Assembly: GCA_016871755.1 (NCBI GenBank)
Contig: VHCJ01000010.1
Span: forward strand, 1-64,000
DNA: 64,000 bases
Direction: 5' to 3'
Origin: Verrucomicrobiota bacterium
Lineage (GTDB): Bacteria > Verrucomicrobiota > Verrucomicrobiia > Opitutales > Opitutaceae
Part shown: positions 42,474-51,646 of the stretch, piece by piece
Layout of the letters: the number at the start of each line of letters is the position of its first letter
Numbering within the stretch: the stretch's first letter is position 1
Notes under the pieces: model-generated
What the model was told of the DNA's origin: nothing
Database searches by the model: none
Seen by the model: only the letters and a program-made list of their open reading frames with translations
Made by a program: the position numbers and the translations under genes

Positions 42474-43829
42474 TCAGCCGGCGACCAAGGCCCGGTCGGT
42501 CAAGGAGAGCATCTCTCCGCGGCGGAAGAGTGTCACCTGTCCGGAACTGGAGGAAACCACGATCGAGATGCAGTCCGTCGCCACGCTGATCGCGGCCGCC
42601 GCGGCGTGCCGACTCCCCAACCCGCTGGGCAGGGTGTGCTCGACATCCGTCGCCTGGACCAGGCTGCCGGCCGACAGGAGCACGCCGTCACCCCGGATGA
42701 TGAACGCGCCATCAATCGACGAGAACTCCTTCACCGTCTCGTCCATGAACGGATTGAGGATGTTCCGATCCTCCTCCTTATAACCGTAGAAAGGATTGAG
42801 CACCAACGGCTTGATCAGGCGCTCAACCCGAGGCGTATCACCCACGACGAAGAGGCAGCCCACCGGGCGACCCTCCCGCCCCTCGACCGAAAGCTCAGTC
42901 GCGACTCCAATCACGCGCTCAAGGACCTCCGGTTTCACGTCGGCCGGCAGGAGGTCGGAATGACCGGTGAGCAAGGTCTGGAACTCACGCTCCACGTCCA
43001 CCACGACGACGGTGTCGAACTGGTTGCTTCCCGTGATTCCACCGATGCAGCAGATCCGATCCTGAAAGGAAATGACTCCTCGGGTGAGGGCGACCAGCAC
43101 GGCGCTGCGGAGTTGCGCGAGCCGACGGTTGGAGAACGAACGGACCTGAACCGTTTCAGCGAACTCGTTTTGGTCGTCGCCGGCGTCGATCACGTTGCGG
43201 GTCACGAGGATCGTCTTCAGCTTGGTTTGCAAGGACCGGGCCTCGATGCCCCCGACGAACGTATCACCAAAAACCATCAGGGCGCTGCAGCCCGCTCCCC
43301 GGGTGACCCGCTCGGCTTCGCGCAACATGAGCCGGTTGATGCGGTTCTGCTGGGCCTGGAGCGGACGGCCGGCGATGCCGCCGAAGCCCGCGAGAAGCCG
43401 CTCGTAGAGCACGTCGAGGTCGGCTGCGAGCAGGAGACCATCGATGAACTCCGGCTCCTTCAGCAGCCGCGCCAGCGAAGCGAGCACCTGCAGGTAGCTG
43501 CCGGCCTTCTCCCCGGCGAGCAGCATGACGATGAAGTGCACACGCTCGTCGCCCGCGACGCCATCGTGGCGGATGCCGACGCGACTCCGGCCGATTGCCA
43601 CGACGTAGGGCCGCGGCATGCGGACCCGTACATGCGGGAGCGAGACACCGCGCCCGAGGTAGGTCGTCATCGTGCTCTCCCGCTGCAGGAGACTCCGCAG
43701 CAACGCCTCCGGGCGGAGATCGGGGAATTTCTCGACCGAGACCGCGAGGAGTTCCTCCAAGGCCCCCTTGAGGTCCGTGCTCTTCAGCTCGACCAGGCGA
43801 CTGCGGGCAATGATTCGATCGAGTCTCAC
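42474..43829 (-). CDS. PTS EIIA (nitrogen-type)-linked diadenylate cyclase
   Basis: The 451-residue product has three parts. Residues about 1-150 are an EIIA-Ntr-like domain with the phospho-His motif GRGVSLPHVRV (His66). Residues about 160-300 resemble the C-terminal domain of pyruvate kinase as in archaeal CdaZ-type cyclases (SALMVFGDTFVGG, KTILVTRN). Residues about 330-451 are a DAC domain with the DGA motif (SIDGAFIIRG, Asp373) and the RH motif (GLGSRHAAAAAIS, Arg407-His408). The DAC domain makes cyclic di-AMP from two ATP. The fusion would put c-di-AMP synthesis under a PTS phosphorylation signal. It lies 61 bases after nuoA on the same strand. Domain boundaries are by eye. Confidence 0.82.
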   Translation of the reverse strand: MRLDRIIARSRLVELKSTDLKGALEELLAVSVEKFPDLRPEALLRSLLQRESTMTTYLGRGVSLPHVRVRMPRPYVVAIGRSRVGIRHDGVAGDERVHFIVMLLAGEKAGSYLQVLASLARLLKEPEFIDGLLLAADLDVLYERLLAGFGGIAGRPLQAQQNRINRLMLREAERVTRGAGCSALMVFGDTFVGGIEARSLQTKLKTILVTRNVIDAGDDQNEFAETVQVRSFSNRRLAQLRSAVLVALTRGVISFQDRICCIGGITGSNQFDTVVVVDVEREFQTLLTGHSDLLPADVKPEVLERVIGVATELSVEGREGRPVGCLFVVGDTPRVERLIKPLVLNPFYGYKEEDRNILNPFMDETVKEFSSIDGAFIIRGDGVLLSAGSLVQATDVEHTLPSGLGSRHAAAAAISVATDCISIVVSSSSGQVTLFRRGEMLSLTDRALVAG

Positions 43830-43890
43830 CGGGGCAACTCAGTCGAGGAGGGCGGCAGGAACCGGGCGGAGGTCCATGCCGGGGCGCTGT

Positions 43891-44280
43891 TCACTTCTCC
43901 CACTCCAGCGCGCCCTTCTTGACCTCGTACACGAGGCCCAGCACGAGCACGAAGAGGAAGAAACCGATGGGGGCGAGGATCGGAATCCCGGCCGCGAGGA
44001 ATTCCCGGTAGACGAACGTCCACGGAATCAGGAAGACCACCTCGATGTCGAAGAGGATGAAGAGCATCGCGGTGACGTAGAACTTCACCGAGAAGCGGGT
44101 ATGCGCGATGCCCTCGGGCTTCACGCCGCACTCGTAGGCGCTGTCCTTGATTGCTCCGCCACGGGCGCGCTGACCCAGCAGGTGGCTCACCGCGATGATC
44201 CCCGCCGCCAGCGCCGCAGCGAGCAGCGCCTGGATCAGCACCGGAAGGTAATCGGAAGACGAGTTCAGGACAGCCAGCAT
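43891..44280 (-). CDS. nuoA: NADH-quinone oxidoreductase subunit A (isolated gene)
   Basis: The 129-residue product has three hydrophobic segments and the NuoA signatures YECGVKPEG, RFSVKFYVTAMLFILFDIEVVFL and GLVYEVKKGALEWE. It is a membrane subunit of complex I. The usual nuoBCD genes do not follow; a diadenylate cyclase gene does. The gene is therefore outside a nuo operon. The ATG at 44280 gives a standard length. Confidence 0.93.
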   Translation of the reverse strand: MLAVLNSSSDYLPVLIQALLAAALAAGIIAVSHLLGQRARGGAIKDSAYECGVKPEGIAHTRFSVKFYVTAMLFILFDIEVVFLIPWTFVYREFLAAGIPILAPIGFFLFVLVLGLVYEVKKGALEWEK

Positions 44281-44333
44281 GGGGGGGAAAATCGCGGCGA
44301 TCGCCGGGTGGTGCAAGGGGTTTTTTCCTCCGC

Positions 44334-45431
44334 TCAGGGAGAGCCGTCGTTCAGCCGCACGAGGCGCGTGTCCAGCGACCGCGCCGTCCCAACCGCCAGC
44401 GTCTCGGCGAATTCGAGGGTGCGGATTTCGTCGGCCACCGGCTGGAAACCCGTCCGCTTCCGCCACTGATTGATCTTCCGCAGCGCGAGGGTGTCCATCG
44501 CGACCGGGTCCGCGCTCAGCCAGAGACGGGGCTCCGAGACCGTGTACAGCGAATTGAAGAAGGGCCCGCCGATGAATTGGTAACGCTCGAGCGTGGCGAT
44601 CGTGAAGGCCCACGTCGCGCGGAGCTCCGGGATCGCGCTCATCTCCGCCACCGCCGCCGGGGCATTGGCGGGCGAGCGGAAGAAACGCGACGTGTTGGAG
44701 GCGTTCCACAGGGTCGCGTTCACCAGCGCCCCGTTCACACCGAGGATTGGGTGGTCCGTGTAGACCGGGAGATTGATCCAGAAGTCGGCGTCGAGGAAAA
44801 GCGGCGTGGCGAGGAAGCTCTTGCGGTCCTGTTCCAGCGTCGAGTCGCCCGGAACCCCCTCGATCTGCTTGTCGGCCAGGATCGGATCGAAGCGCGTGGG
44901 CAGCGGACTGTCGTAAAACCAGGCCGGATCAAAGAACCGGCCCGACTCCAGCACGAACACCGGGTGGCCATCGTAGGCCGACTTACCGGTCACGAGAGAG
45001 GGAAGGAAACCGGTGATCCGCAGGCGCAGTTGGTTCAGACCAACCAGAAAGATGTCAGCCGTGGCGAAGCCGCGGCGCTCCAGTGCCGCAATGACGGAAT
45101 GGACCAAGGCATGCGGAGTGGAGAGTCCGGCTCCGGAATCGGCGTAAACCTTCAGCCCGACCTTGCGCTTCACCCCGGGTCGAAGCGGGCGACCCGTGGA
45201 CGCTTCGAACTGCACGATCAGGCGCTCCACCTCGCGTTCATAAATCGGCTGGTCGAAATTCTGCAGGCTCGTCTCCCAAACCGGGAGGAGCGGCGCCGGC
45301 GGCGGCGGCAACCCCGAGCCCGGACGACCACCGGCCTCCTGAGCATCCACCCGCAAGGCGGCCAGCGCCCAGGCGAGGAAAAAAGTCCACCAGCCCCGGC
45401 GGGTCGGAAAAAAGGAGGAAAGGACGGACAT
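44334..45431 (-). CDS. DUF362-like exported protein
   Basis: The 365-residue product has a signal segment (RRGWWTFFLAWALAALRVDA) and a body with VGLKVYADSGAGLSTPHALVHSVIAALERRGF and FWINLPVYTDHPILGVNGALVNAT, reported here as short landmarks: GLKVYADSGAGLSTP, FWINLPVYTDHPILGVNG, LWLSADPVAMDTLAL. These recall DUF362 proteins. The ferredoxin-like cysteines of some DUF362 members are absent. It has no clear link to nuoA beyond strand and a 53-base gap. Function unknown. Confidence 0.65.
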   Translation of the reverse strand: MSVLSSFFPTRRGWWTFFLAWALAALRVDAQEAGGRPGSGLPPPPAPLLPVWETSLQNFDQPIYEREVERLIVQFEASTGRPLRPGVKRKVGLKVYADSGAGLSTPHALVHSVIAALERRGFATADIFLVGLNQLRLRITGFLPSLVTGKSAYDGHPVFVLESGRFFDPAWFYDSPLPTRFDPILADKQIEGVPGDSTLEQDRKSFLATPLFLDADFWINLPVYTDHPILGVNGALVNATLWNASNTSRFFRSPANAPAAVAEMSAIPELRATWAFTIATLERYQFIGGPFFNSLYTVSEPRLWLSADPVAMDTLALRKINQWRKRTGFQPVADEIRTLEFAETLAVGTARSLDTRLVRLNDGSP

Positions 45432-45583
45432 GGAGAGTGAGTGGCCCCTGCCGGACGGAGGTTCCAACCGGACTCAGGCGGGTGTGACACTTGACACACC
45501 CCACGCCGCGCCGAAAGTCGATTTCTCAGGATTTTCTCCCGGCGCCGCCGATGCCCTGATCCGCCATCCCGGCTCCCTCCTCC

Positions 45584-47467
45584 ATGCCCGCCATCAAACC
45601 GACCTGCGTCCGCGACCTGAAGCTGCGGGTGAACCTGGTGGACGTGGTCTCGCGGGCCGTCGCCCTGCGCAAGGCCGGCTCCCGCTTCAAGGGGCTATGT
45701 CCCTTTCACGGAGAAAAGACGCCCTCCTTCTACGTCGATCCGGACAAGGGGTTCTACAAGTGTTTCGGCTGCGGTAAGGCCGGGGACGCGATTTCGTTCG
45801 TCCGCGAGACCGAGCAACTGTCGTTCACCGAGGCCGTGGAGACGCTCGGCAAGCGCTTCGGGGTCGTGATCGAGTACGAGGAAGGTGCCGGCCCCACTGC
45901 CGAGCAGCGTTCGCTGCGCCAGGAACTCTTCGACCTGCACGAGCAGGCGGCCGAGCACTTTTTCCAGGTGTTCCGCGGCCGGAGTGCGACGGCGGAGTTC
46001 ATGCGGAACTACTGGGTGCAGTCGCGCCGTTTCTCCGAGGCGATCGCCGACGAGTTCCGTATCGGGGCCGCCGAGCCTTCAGACAACAGCTTGGGCACCG
46101 CGCTCCTGCGCAAGCGTTTCTCGGAGGACGCCATCCGGCAATCCGGACTGTTCTTCGTGCGGGAGGGCGCACCCTTGACCATCGGTTCCCTCAAGCCACG
46201 TTTCCGGGGCCGATTGATGATCCCGATCCGGGATCACCAGGGCCGCGTCGTCGCCTTCACGGCCCGGCAGACCCAACTGACCCCGGATGACGATCCCGCG
46301 AAGGAGGCCAAGTACGTCAATTCCCCGGAAACCCCCATCTTCACCAAGGGCAACCTGCTGTTCAACCTCGACCGGGCGCGTGAACCGGCCGGAAAGGAAA
46401 ACCAGCCCTTTATTCTCGTGGAGGGCCAACTCGACGCGATCCGGTGCTGGAGCGTGGGCTTGAAGTCCGCCGTGGCGCCTCAGGGCACCTCGATCACCGA
46501 CGCGCAACTCGCCCTGCTCCGGCGTTACCAGACGCGGCTGGAGTGCCTCTTTGACGGCGACGCGGCCGGTCAGAAAGCGGCTCTCCGACTCATCCCACTG
46601 GCATTGCGGGCGGGCCTTGAAGTGCGGATTCTCGGCGCCCAAGAACCCAGCGGGAAGGTTGACCCGGATCTTCTCCTGTTGGAGCAGGGGACCCAAGGTT
46701 ACGAAGCGCTTCGTACCCGCGCACTCTCAGCGATCGGGTTTGCCTGCCGCTCGGTCCTCCCCGACGCGGAGCATGCCTCCCCGGAGGAAAAGACCCGCGC
46801 GGCCGAAGAGTTACAGCGCGTCATCAGCTCGGCCGAGTCAGAGGTGGCCCGCTCCCAGTTCCTCGCCGAAGCGGCCTCCCACCTGCGTCTGCCGCTGGCC
46901 GCACTCCAAAAGGACTTCCTTCGCACCGCTGAACGCCTGCGCGCCCAGGAAGGGGCCCGGGCGGCCGCCCGATCACCTGAACCCAAGGCTAGGTCCAACC
47001 CCTCCAAGGCACCCGATACGCGAAGCATCGCCCCCGAACAGGACCTCCTCCTCCTCCTCCTGCACTGGGAAACCTTCGGCAAGGCCCTCGCCGCCTCATT
47101 TCCTCACCAGTGGATCGATCTGAGCCACCCCGCCGGAGCCCTGCTGAACCGTTTTCTCGCGGAATTCGAACAGGACAACTGGCCAGGACGGGATCATCTC
47201 GATAGTCTCTTGGAGTCCGCCGACCAAAAAGCGTTGGTCGCCTCCCTCGCCTTCGATCCTCCCGAACTCGATGATCCAGCAAAAGCCCTGCAAGAGGGCC
47301 TGATGCGGCTTCGTTCGAGGGCGTTGGAGACGGAGTTGCGGAAAATCGACCTTGATTTAGCTAACTTACGTGCGGACAGTACGCTTGACGCAATTTCTCT
47401 CTTGAAACGCCGGTCTGAACTCCAGCGACAGTTGCGCACGCCCGTCGTGCTCGCATCCGTCGGATGA
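45584..47467 (+). CDS. dnaG: DNA primase
   Basis: The 627-residue product has the CHC2 zinc ribbon (CPFHGEKTPSF, then YKCFGCGKAGDA; Cys39, His42, Cys60, Cys63), the primase catalytic core and a TOPRIM domain (ILVEGQLDAIRCW, CLFDGDAAGQKAALR). The C-terminal helicase-binding part follows a Pro-rich linker. It makes RNA primers for replication. It sits 27 bases before rpoD, as in the macromolecular synthesis operon, but rpsU is missing. The frame starts at the ATG at 45584. Confidence 0.96.
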   Translation: MPAIKPTCVRDLKLRVNLVDVVSRAVALRKAGSRFKGLCPFHGEKTPSFYVDPDKGFYKCFGCGKAGDAISFVRETEQLSFTEAVETLGKRFGVVIEYEEGAGPTAEQRSLRQELFDLHEQAAEHFFQVFRGRSATAEFMRNYWVQSRRFSEAIADEFRIGAAEPSDNSLGTALLRKRFSEDAIRQSGLFFVREGAPLTIGSLKPRFRGRLMIPIRDHQGRVVAFTARQTQLTPDDDPAKEAKYVNSPETPIFTKGNLLFNLDRAREPAGKENQPFILVEGQLDAIRCWSVGLKSAVAPQGTSITDAQLALLRRYQTRLECLFDGDAAGQKAALRLIPLALRAGLEVRILGAQEPSGKVDPDLLLLEQGTQGYEALRTRALSAIGFACRSVLPDAEHASPEEKTRAAEELQRVISSAESEVARSQFLAEAASHLRLPLAALQKDFLRTAERLRAQEGARAAARSPEPKARSNPSKAPDTRSIAPEQDLLLLLLHWETFGKALAASFPHQWIDLSHPAGALLNRFLAEFEQDNWPGRDHLDSLLESADQKALVASLAFDPPELDDPAKALQEGLMRLRSRALETELRKIDLDLANLRADSTLDAISLLKRRSELQRQLRTPVVLASVG

Positions 47468-47494
47468 GTGAAGATCTTACCTTTCCCTTAATTC

Positions 47495-49291
47495 ATGGCC
47501 CGCAGCAGCAAAGCAAAGTCCGCCACCGTCGAAGAGCAGTCCGAAGCCGTGGAGGAGGTCCTCGCCAAGACGCCCGGCAACGGCCTTCCCGAGGGACCGG
47601 CGGGCGGCATCAACGAAAAGATCCGTCACCTGATCCGCCAGTCCAAGGAACAGGGATACCTGACCTTCGACGACATCAACGAGGCGCTGCCGGATTCCGT
47701 CGAGAATCAGGACGAGATCGATAACGTTCTGTCCATCCTCCAGAACCTCGACATCGAGATCATCGAGTCCGAGGAGGTCGAATCGTTCAAGCAGCGTCAG
47801 GAGGAGGCGGAGGAGGAGGAGACCCGTTCGTCGCAGAATGACATCCTCGACGATCCGGTCCGGATGTACCTCAAGCAGATGGGCCAGGTCCCGCTGCTGA
47901 CGCGCGAGCAGGAGGTCGAGATTTCGAAGCGCATCGAAGCGGCGGAGCTGAAGGCTCAGGACGTGCTGTTCGACGCATCGATCATCGCCCGGCACATCAT
48001 CTCGCTGGGAACCAAGCTCCTCAACCGCGAGGAGCGCTTCGATCGCATCGTCATCGACAAGAAGATCGAGAGCCGGGACGCCTACTTCAAGGGCCTGCCG
48101 CGGCTCGTGGAGCTCACGACCAAGGACGAGGGCTCCGTGGCGGAATCGTGGGAGGAACTGCTCGCTGCCCGCACTGAGGCGGACCGCAAACGCATTTCCC
48201 AGAAGCATCGGAAGCGTGAGACCGCGCTGAAGTCCCACCTCGCGAAGTTCTTTTTCAAGCTCAAGGTCTACGAGGAGTACCTGGAGGGAATCCGTCCGCT
48301 GCTGACGGAGATTCAGGAACTGCAGGGTCTTCTTGAGCGCGCCAAGCACCCGCGCACCAAGAAGGATGCCGCGATCGACACGAAGGTCATTCACGCCCGC
48401 TTCAAGGCGATCGAGGCCGGTCAACGCATCGCCCCCCAGTCCCTGCTGGATCTCGTGAATCGGGCCAACGTGCACGTGCGCGAAGCACACCAGGCCAAGA
48501 CGGAGATGGTCGAAGCCAACCTGCGCCTCGTCATCTCGATCGCGAAGAAGTACACGAACCGCGGACTCTCGTTCCTCGACCTGATTCAGGAAGGCAACAT
48601 GGGCCTGATGAAGGCGGTCGAGAAATTCGAGTACCGTCGCGGGTACAAGTTCTCCACCTACGCCACGTGGTGGATCCGGCAGGCCATCACCCGTTCCATC
48701 GCCGACCAAGCCCGCACCATCCGCATCCCGGTCCACATGATCGAGACGCTGAACAAGGTGATGCAGGTCCAGAAGCAACTCCTGCAGGAGTACGGTCACG
48801 AACCGACGCCCGACGAGGTGGCCGACGAGATGAATCTTCCCGTCGAGCGGGTGCAGCAGATCATGAAGATGGCGCAGCAGCCCATCTCGCTCCAGTCGCC
48901 CGTCGGTGACGGCGACGACACAAGCTTCGGTGATTTCATCGAGGACAAGAGCGCCGAGAATCCGTACGACATGACGGCGTTCTCCCTGCTGCGGGAAAAG
49001 ATCATCGACGTCCTCGATTCGCTCACCGAGCGCGAGCGCCGCGTGCTCTCGCTCCGCTTCGGACTGGTTGACGGTTACAGCCGTACGCTCGAGGAGGTCG
49101 GCAAGCAGTTCAAGGTCACGCGCGAGCGGATCCGCCAGATTGAGGCCAAGGCGCTCCGCAAGATGCGCCACCCGACGCGGCTCCGGCAGTTGACCGGCTT
49201 CTTCGACGCCGAGCAACCGGACAACGCCCAGAATCTGCTCAAGCAGGCTCAGGCCGGCCAGATCAAGCCGCCGCCTCCCCTGCCCCGCTGA
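47495..49291 (+). CDS. rpoD: RNA polymerase primary sigma factor (sigma-70)
   Basis: The 598-residue product has region 1.1 ([25 protein letters not shown]), split here as landmarks [17 protein letters not shown] and DDINEALP, region 1.2 ([19 protein letters not shown]), an acidic spacer, region 2 ([36 protein letters not shown]) and region 4 (RYGLVDG-like [34 protein letters not shown]). It directs housekeeping transcription. Pairing with dnaG supports the assignment. Confidence 0.96.
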   Translation: MARSSKAKSATVEEQSEAVEEVLAKTPGNGLPEGPAGGINEKIRHLIRQSKEQGYLTFDDINEALPDSVENQDEIDNVLSILQNLDIEIIESEEVESFKQRQEEAEEEETRSSQNDILDDPVRMYLKQMGQVPLLTREQEVEISKRIEAAELKAQDVLFDASIIARHIISLGTKLLNREERFDRIVIDKKIESRDAYFKGLPRLVELTTKDEGSVAESWEELLAARTEADRKRISQKHRKRETALKSHLAKFFFKLKVYEEYLEGIRPLLTEIQELQGLLERAKHPRTKKDAAIDTKVIHARFKAIEAGQRIAPQSLLDLVNRANVHVREAHQAKTEMVEANLRLVISIAKKYTNRGLSFLDLIQEGNMGLMKAVEKFEYRRGYKFSTYATWWIRQAITRSIADQARTIRIPVHMIETLNKVMQVQKQLLQEYGHEPTPDEVADEMNLPVERVQQIMKMAQQPISLQSPVGDGDDTSFGDFIEDKSAENPYDMTAFSLLREKIIDVLDSLTERERRVLSLRFGLVDGYSRTLEEVGKQFKVTRERIRQIEAKALRKMRHPTRLRQLTGFFDAEQPDNAQNLLKQAQAGQIKPPPPLPR

Positions 49292-49293
49292 TC

Positions 49294-49941
49294 GTGCACC
49301 CGGGACGCCGTGCCTCCCGCGCTCGACTCCTGTCGCAGGGGACTGCGTGGGGACTGATCGGACTGCTCGCGGCGAGCCTCCCGCTCCGCGCGAACCCCTC
49401 CGATCCACGCGCCCATCCGTCCCCTTTTCTCCCGCCGGCCGGTGACTCCGCGGCGGCCGCCACGCCGGCCGCAGCCAAGGATGCGCTTGAGTTCACGGGT
49501 GTCATCGTGACGGGCAAGACGGTGCTGCTCAACCTCACCGATCCGCAGGCGAAGAAGAGCTTCTGGATCGGGCTGGGCAAGGCGGAGGACGGGGTCGAGG
49601 CCGTTGACTACGACCGCCGTCAGGATGCCGCGACGGTCAAGGTGCGCGGCGAGACCCGACGCCTCGTGATGAAGCAACCCGTGGTGGCAGCCAGTTCGGG
49701 CAACACCGCTGCGACCGTCTCCATTTCCCCCGTCGTCCCCCTGCCGCCGCCGTCCACTCCGGCGGAGGCGGAGCGCGAGGCGCGGATGCTGGTCAGCGAT
49801 TTACTGGAAATCGGCATGCAGCAGCGCAAGGCCTACGAGGAAGCCCAGCGCAAGGCGGCCCTCGAGGCGGCCAAGACAAACGCAACGCCCGTCCCGCCCG
49901 CTGCAGGTCAGGCCGCCCCCGGCTTGGTTCCCCAGCCGTAG
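49294..49941 (+). CDS. Secreted hypothetical protein after rpoD
   Basis: The 215-residue product uses a GTG start 3 bases after the rpoD stop and has a signal peptide (TAWGLIGLLAASLPLRANP), an FTGVIVTGKTVLLNLTDP beta-strand region and a Pro/Ala-rich, helical C-terminal half (EAEREARMLVSDLLEIGMQQR). I do not recognise the family. The C-terminus overlaps the convergent methyltransferase gene by 34 bases. The tight spacing suggests co-transcription with rpoD. Confidence 0.6.
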   Translation: MHPGRRASRARLLSQGTAWGLIGLLAASLPLRANPSDPRAHPSPFLPPAGDSAAAATPAAAKDALEFTGVIVTGKTVLLNLTDPQAKKSFWIGLGKAEDGVEAVDYDRRQDAATVKVRGETRRLVMKQPVVAASSGNTAATVSISPVVPLPPPSTPAEAEREARMLVSDLLEIGMQQRKAYEEAQRKAALEAAKTNATPVPPAAGQAAPGLVPQP

Positions 49942-50603
49942 ACCCACATCGGCCGCGTGGCCACGTGCCAGTCCACAAATCCGGCGCGCCGCAGGAAGGT
50001 CTCAAACTCCGGCACGCTGGAGCACTTGGAAGACTGCGGGGGACGCTCCGCCGAAGGGAACCGCGTGCGCACGCTTTCAAACATCTCCCACCCTTCGTCG
50101 GAGGCGATGTTCGCGTTGTCGCAGTAGAAGCGCCCGCCGGGTTTCAGCACCCGAAACGCTTCAAGGCAGTAATTGTAGCGATCCCACTCGTCGAGGTGCA
50201 TGAACACGACGGTCGTGTAAACGACGTCGACAGAGTTGTCCGGCACCGGCTGGAGATCATAGCCCGAGACCTCGACGAAACGGACGTTGTCCAGGCCGAG
50301 GGTCTTGCGCCGCGCCTGACGGATCATCTCGCTGGAAACGTCACATCCGATCCACTCGCGGACGAACGGCGAGAGCCCGCGCCCGACGCGGCCCACGCCA
50401 CACCCGATTTCGAGGAAAACGTCATCCGGTCGGATCCCGACCGTCCGACGAAGAATCCCGAGGGTATCCTCCATCGTGGCGTGCAGTTGGTCCTCATCAT
50501 CGTAGCCGGAGACGTAGATCACCGCCCCCTCGGCGCCAAGGGCCAGATTCTGCCACGTCGTCTTGTAATGAGAGCGCACTGCCGGGGTCGACTCGGAGTT
50601 CAT
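49908..50603 (-). CDS. Class I SAM-dependent methyltransferase
   Basis: The 231-residue product has motif I FLEIGCGVGRVGRGL, the acidic residue at WIGCDVSSEM, VSGYDLQPVPDNSVDVVY and FRVLKPGGRFYCDN, the standard class I Rossmann methyltransferase pattern. The substrate is not deducible. It is convergent with the gene at 49294. Confidence 0.85.
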   Translation of the reverse strand: MNSESTPAVRSHYKTTWQNLALGAEGAVIYVSGYDDEDQLHATMEDTLGILRRTVGIRPDDVFLEIGCGVGRVGRGLSPFVREWIGCDVSSEMIRQARRKTLGLDNVRFVEVSGYDLQPVPDNSVDVVYTTVVFMHLDEWDRYNYCLEAFRVLKPGGRFYCDNANIASDEGWEMFESVRTRFPSAERPPQSSKCSSVPEFETFLRRAGFVDWHVATRPMWVYGWGTKPGAA

Positions 50604-50682
50604 GATCGACGCCGAACGTGACAGTCCGCGGCCGGAATGGCACGGCGAAAAGCGGACGAGCCGCCGACCCGGGTTCCGCTAG

Positions 50683-51506
50683 CTAGGCGGTCGCCGAGCC
50701 GCCGAAGGCCGTCAGCGAGGGCGGCGTCGACTCACGGTGGGAACCCGATCGCGCAAGCGCGGCGACCAGTTCCTCCCGGCGCAGCGGCTTGGTCATATAG
50801 TCGTCCATGCCCGCCTGCAGACACTTCTCGCGGTCACCCGTCATCGCGTTCGCCGTCAGCCCAATGATCCACGGTTGCCTCCCAGGGGGCAACTCACGAC
50901 GGATGGCGATGGTTGCCTCCAACCCGTTCATCTCGGGCATGTGCCAATCCATCAGGACGATGCCATAGTCCTTGTCGCGAACCGCAGCAAGACCTTCCCC
51001 GCCGTGGAACGCGACGTCTGCGGCGTAGCCAAGGCGGCTCAGCATCGTCAATGCCACCTTCTGGTTCACGGCGTTGCGGGCCAGAGACACTTCCAATCCG
51101 CGTAGATCACCAGCATCGCCACCGCGGTCAGGAAGAAAAAGTGCAACTCCGGCAGCAGCGGCACCTGATAGACATGAAGAGCGGCGAACAACTGCAGCGC
51201 AATCCCGCCCCCGGCCCGCGCGAAGAAGGAACCGGGATGGCGTTGCGCCGGGAGCCAGAACAGCAGGACGCTCAGGCCGATCACGACGATGGCCTCGAGC
51301 CACGTCCGCTGCACCGCCGCCAGTGCCAGCGCGAGCAAGGCGTGAAAACCAAGGAAAAGCCGCATCCACGCATCCCCACGCCGGAAGATGGGATCCAAAA
51401 TCTGCGCGTCGGTGAGGACCTCACCGGTCGGGGACTCCATCACTTCCTCGGTGCCGAAAGGCACGGGATGCGACAGCGAGTAGCGGATGCGCTCAAAGGT
51501 CGTCAC
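50683..51506 (-). pseudogene. Remnant of a hybrid histidine kinase with the kinase core deleted
   Basis: An ATG at 51506 starts a membrane sensor part: MTTFERIRYSLSHPVPF, hydrophobic segments FLGFHALLALALAAV and LHFFFLTAVAMLVIYADW, stopping at 51066. Directly after it, in another frame, a receiver domain begins at NAVNQKVALTMLSRLGY and continues through VLMDWHMPEMNG, GLTANAMTGD and YMTKPLRREE to 50683. The dimerisation and ATPase domains are absent and the receiver lacks its first strand with the acidic pocket. The simplest reading is one deletion with a frameshift around 51076-51085. Confidence 0.75.
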
Positions 51507-51646
51507 GAAGCCGGTCCTCCCGTTTCGGATGCGGCCAGTGTCCGAGCCCCCGACGGGACCGCAGGGCGGCCTGAACCGGGGCAGGATGCGCGGGACGTGG
51601 GGATCTGGGCGATCACTGGAACTACATCGACCCGCCGCGCCATCGA

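Noticed and set aside
47477-49408. 643-residue open frame antisense to rpoD
   Set aside because: It is a shadow of the sigma factor gene, which has all diagnostic regions on the plus strand.
51066-51506. Intact small membrane protein as a free-standing gene
   Set aside because: The sequence matches only the sensor part of a kinase, and a receiver domain follows directly in another frame, so a deletion remnant is more likely.
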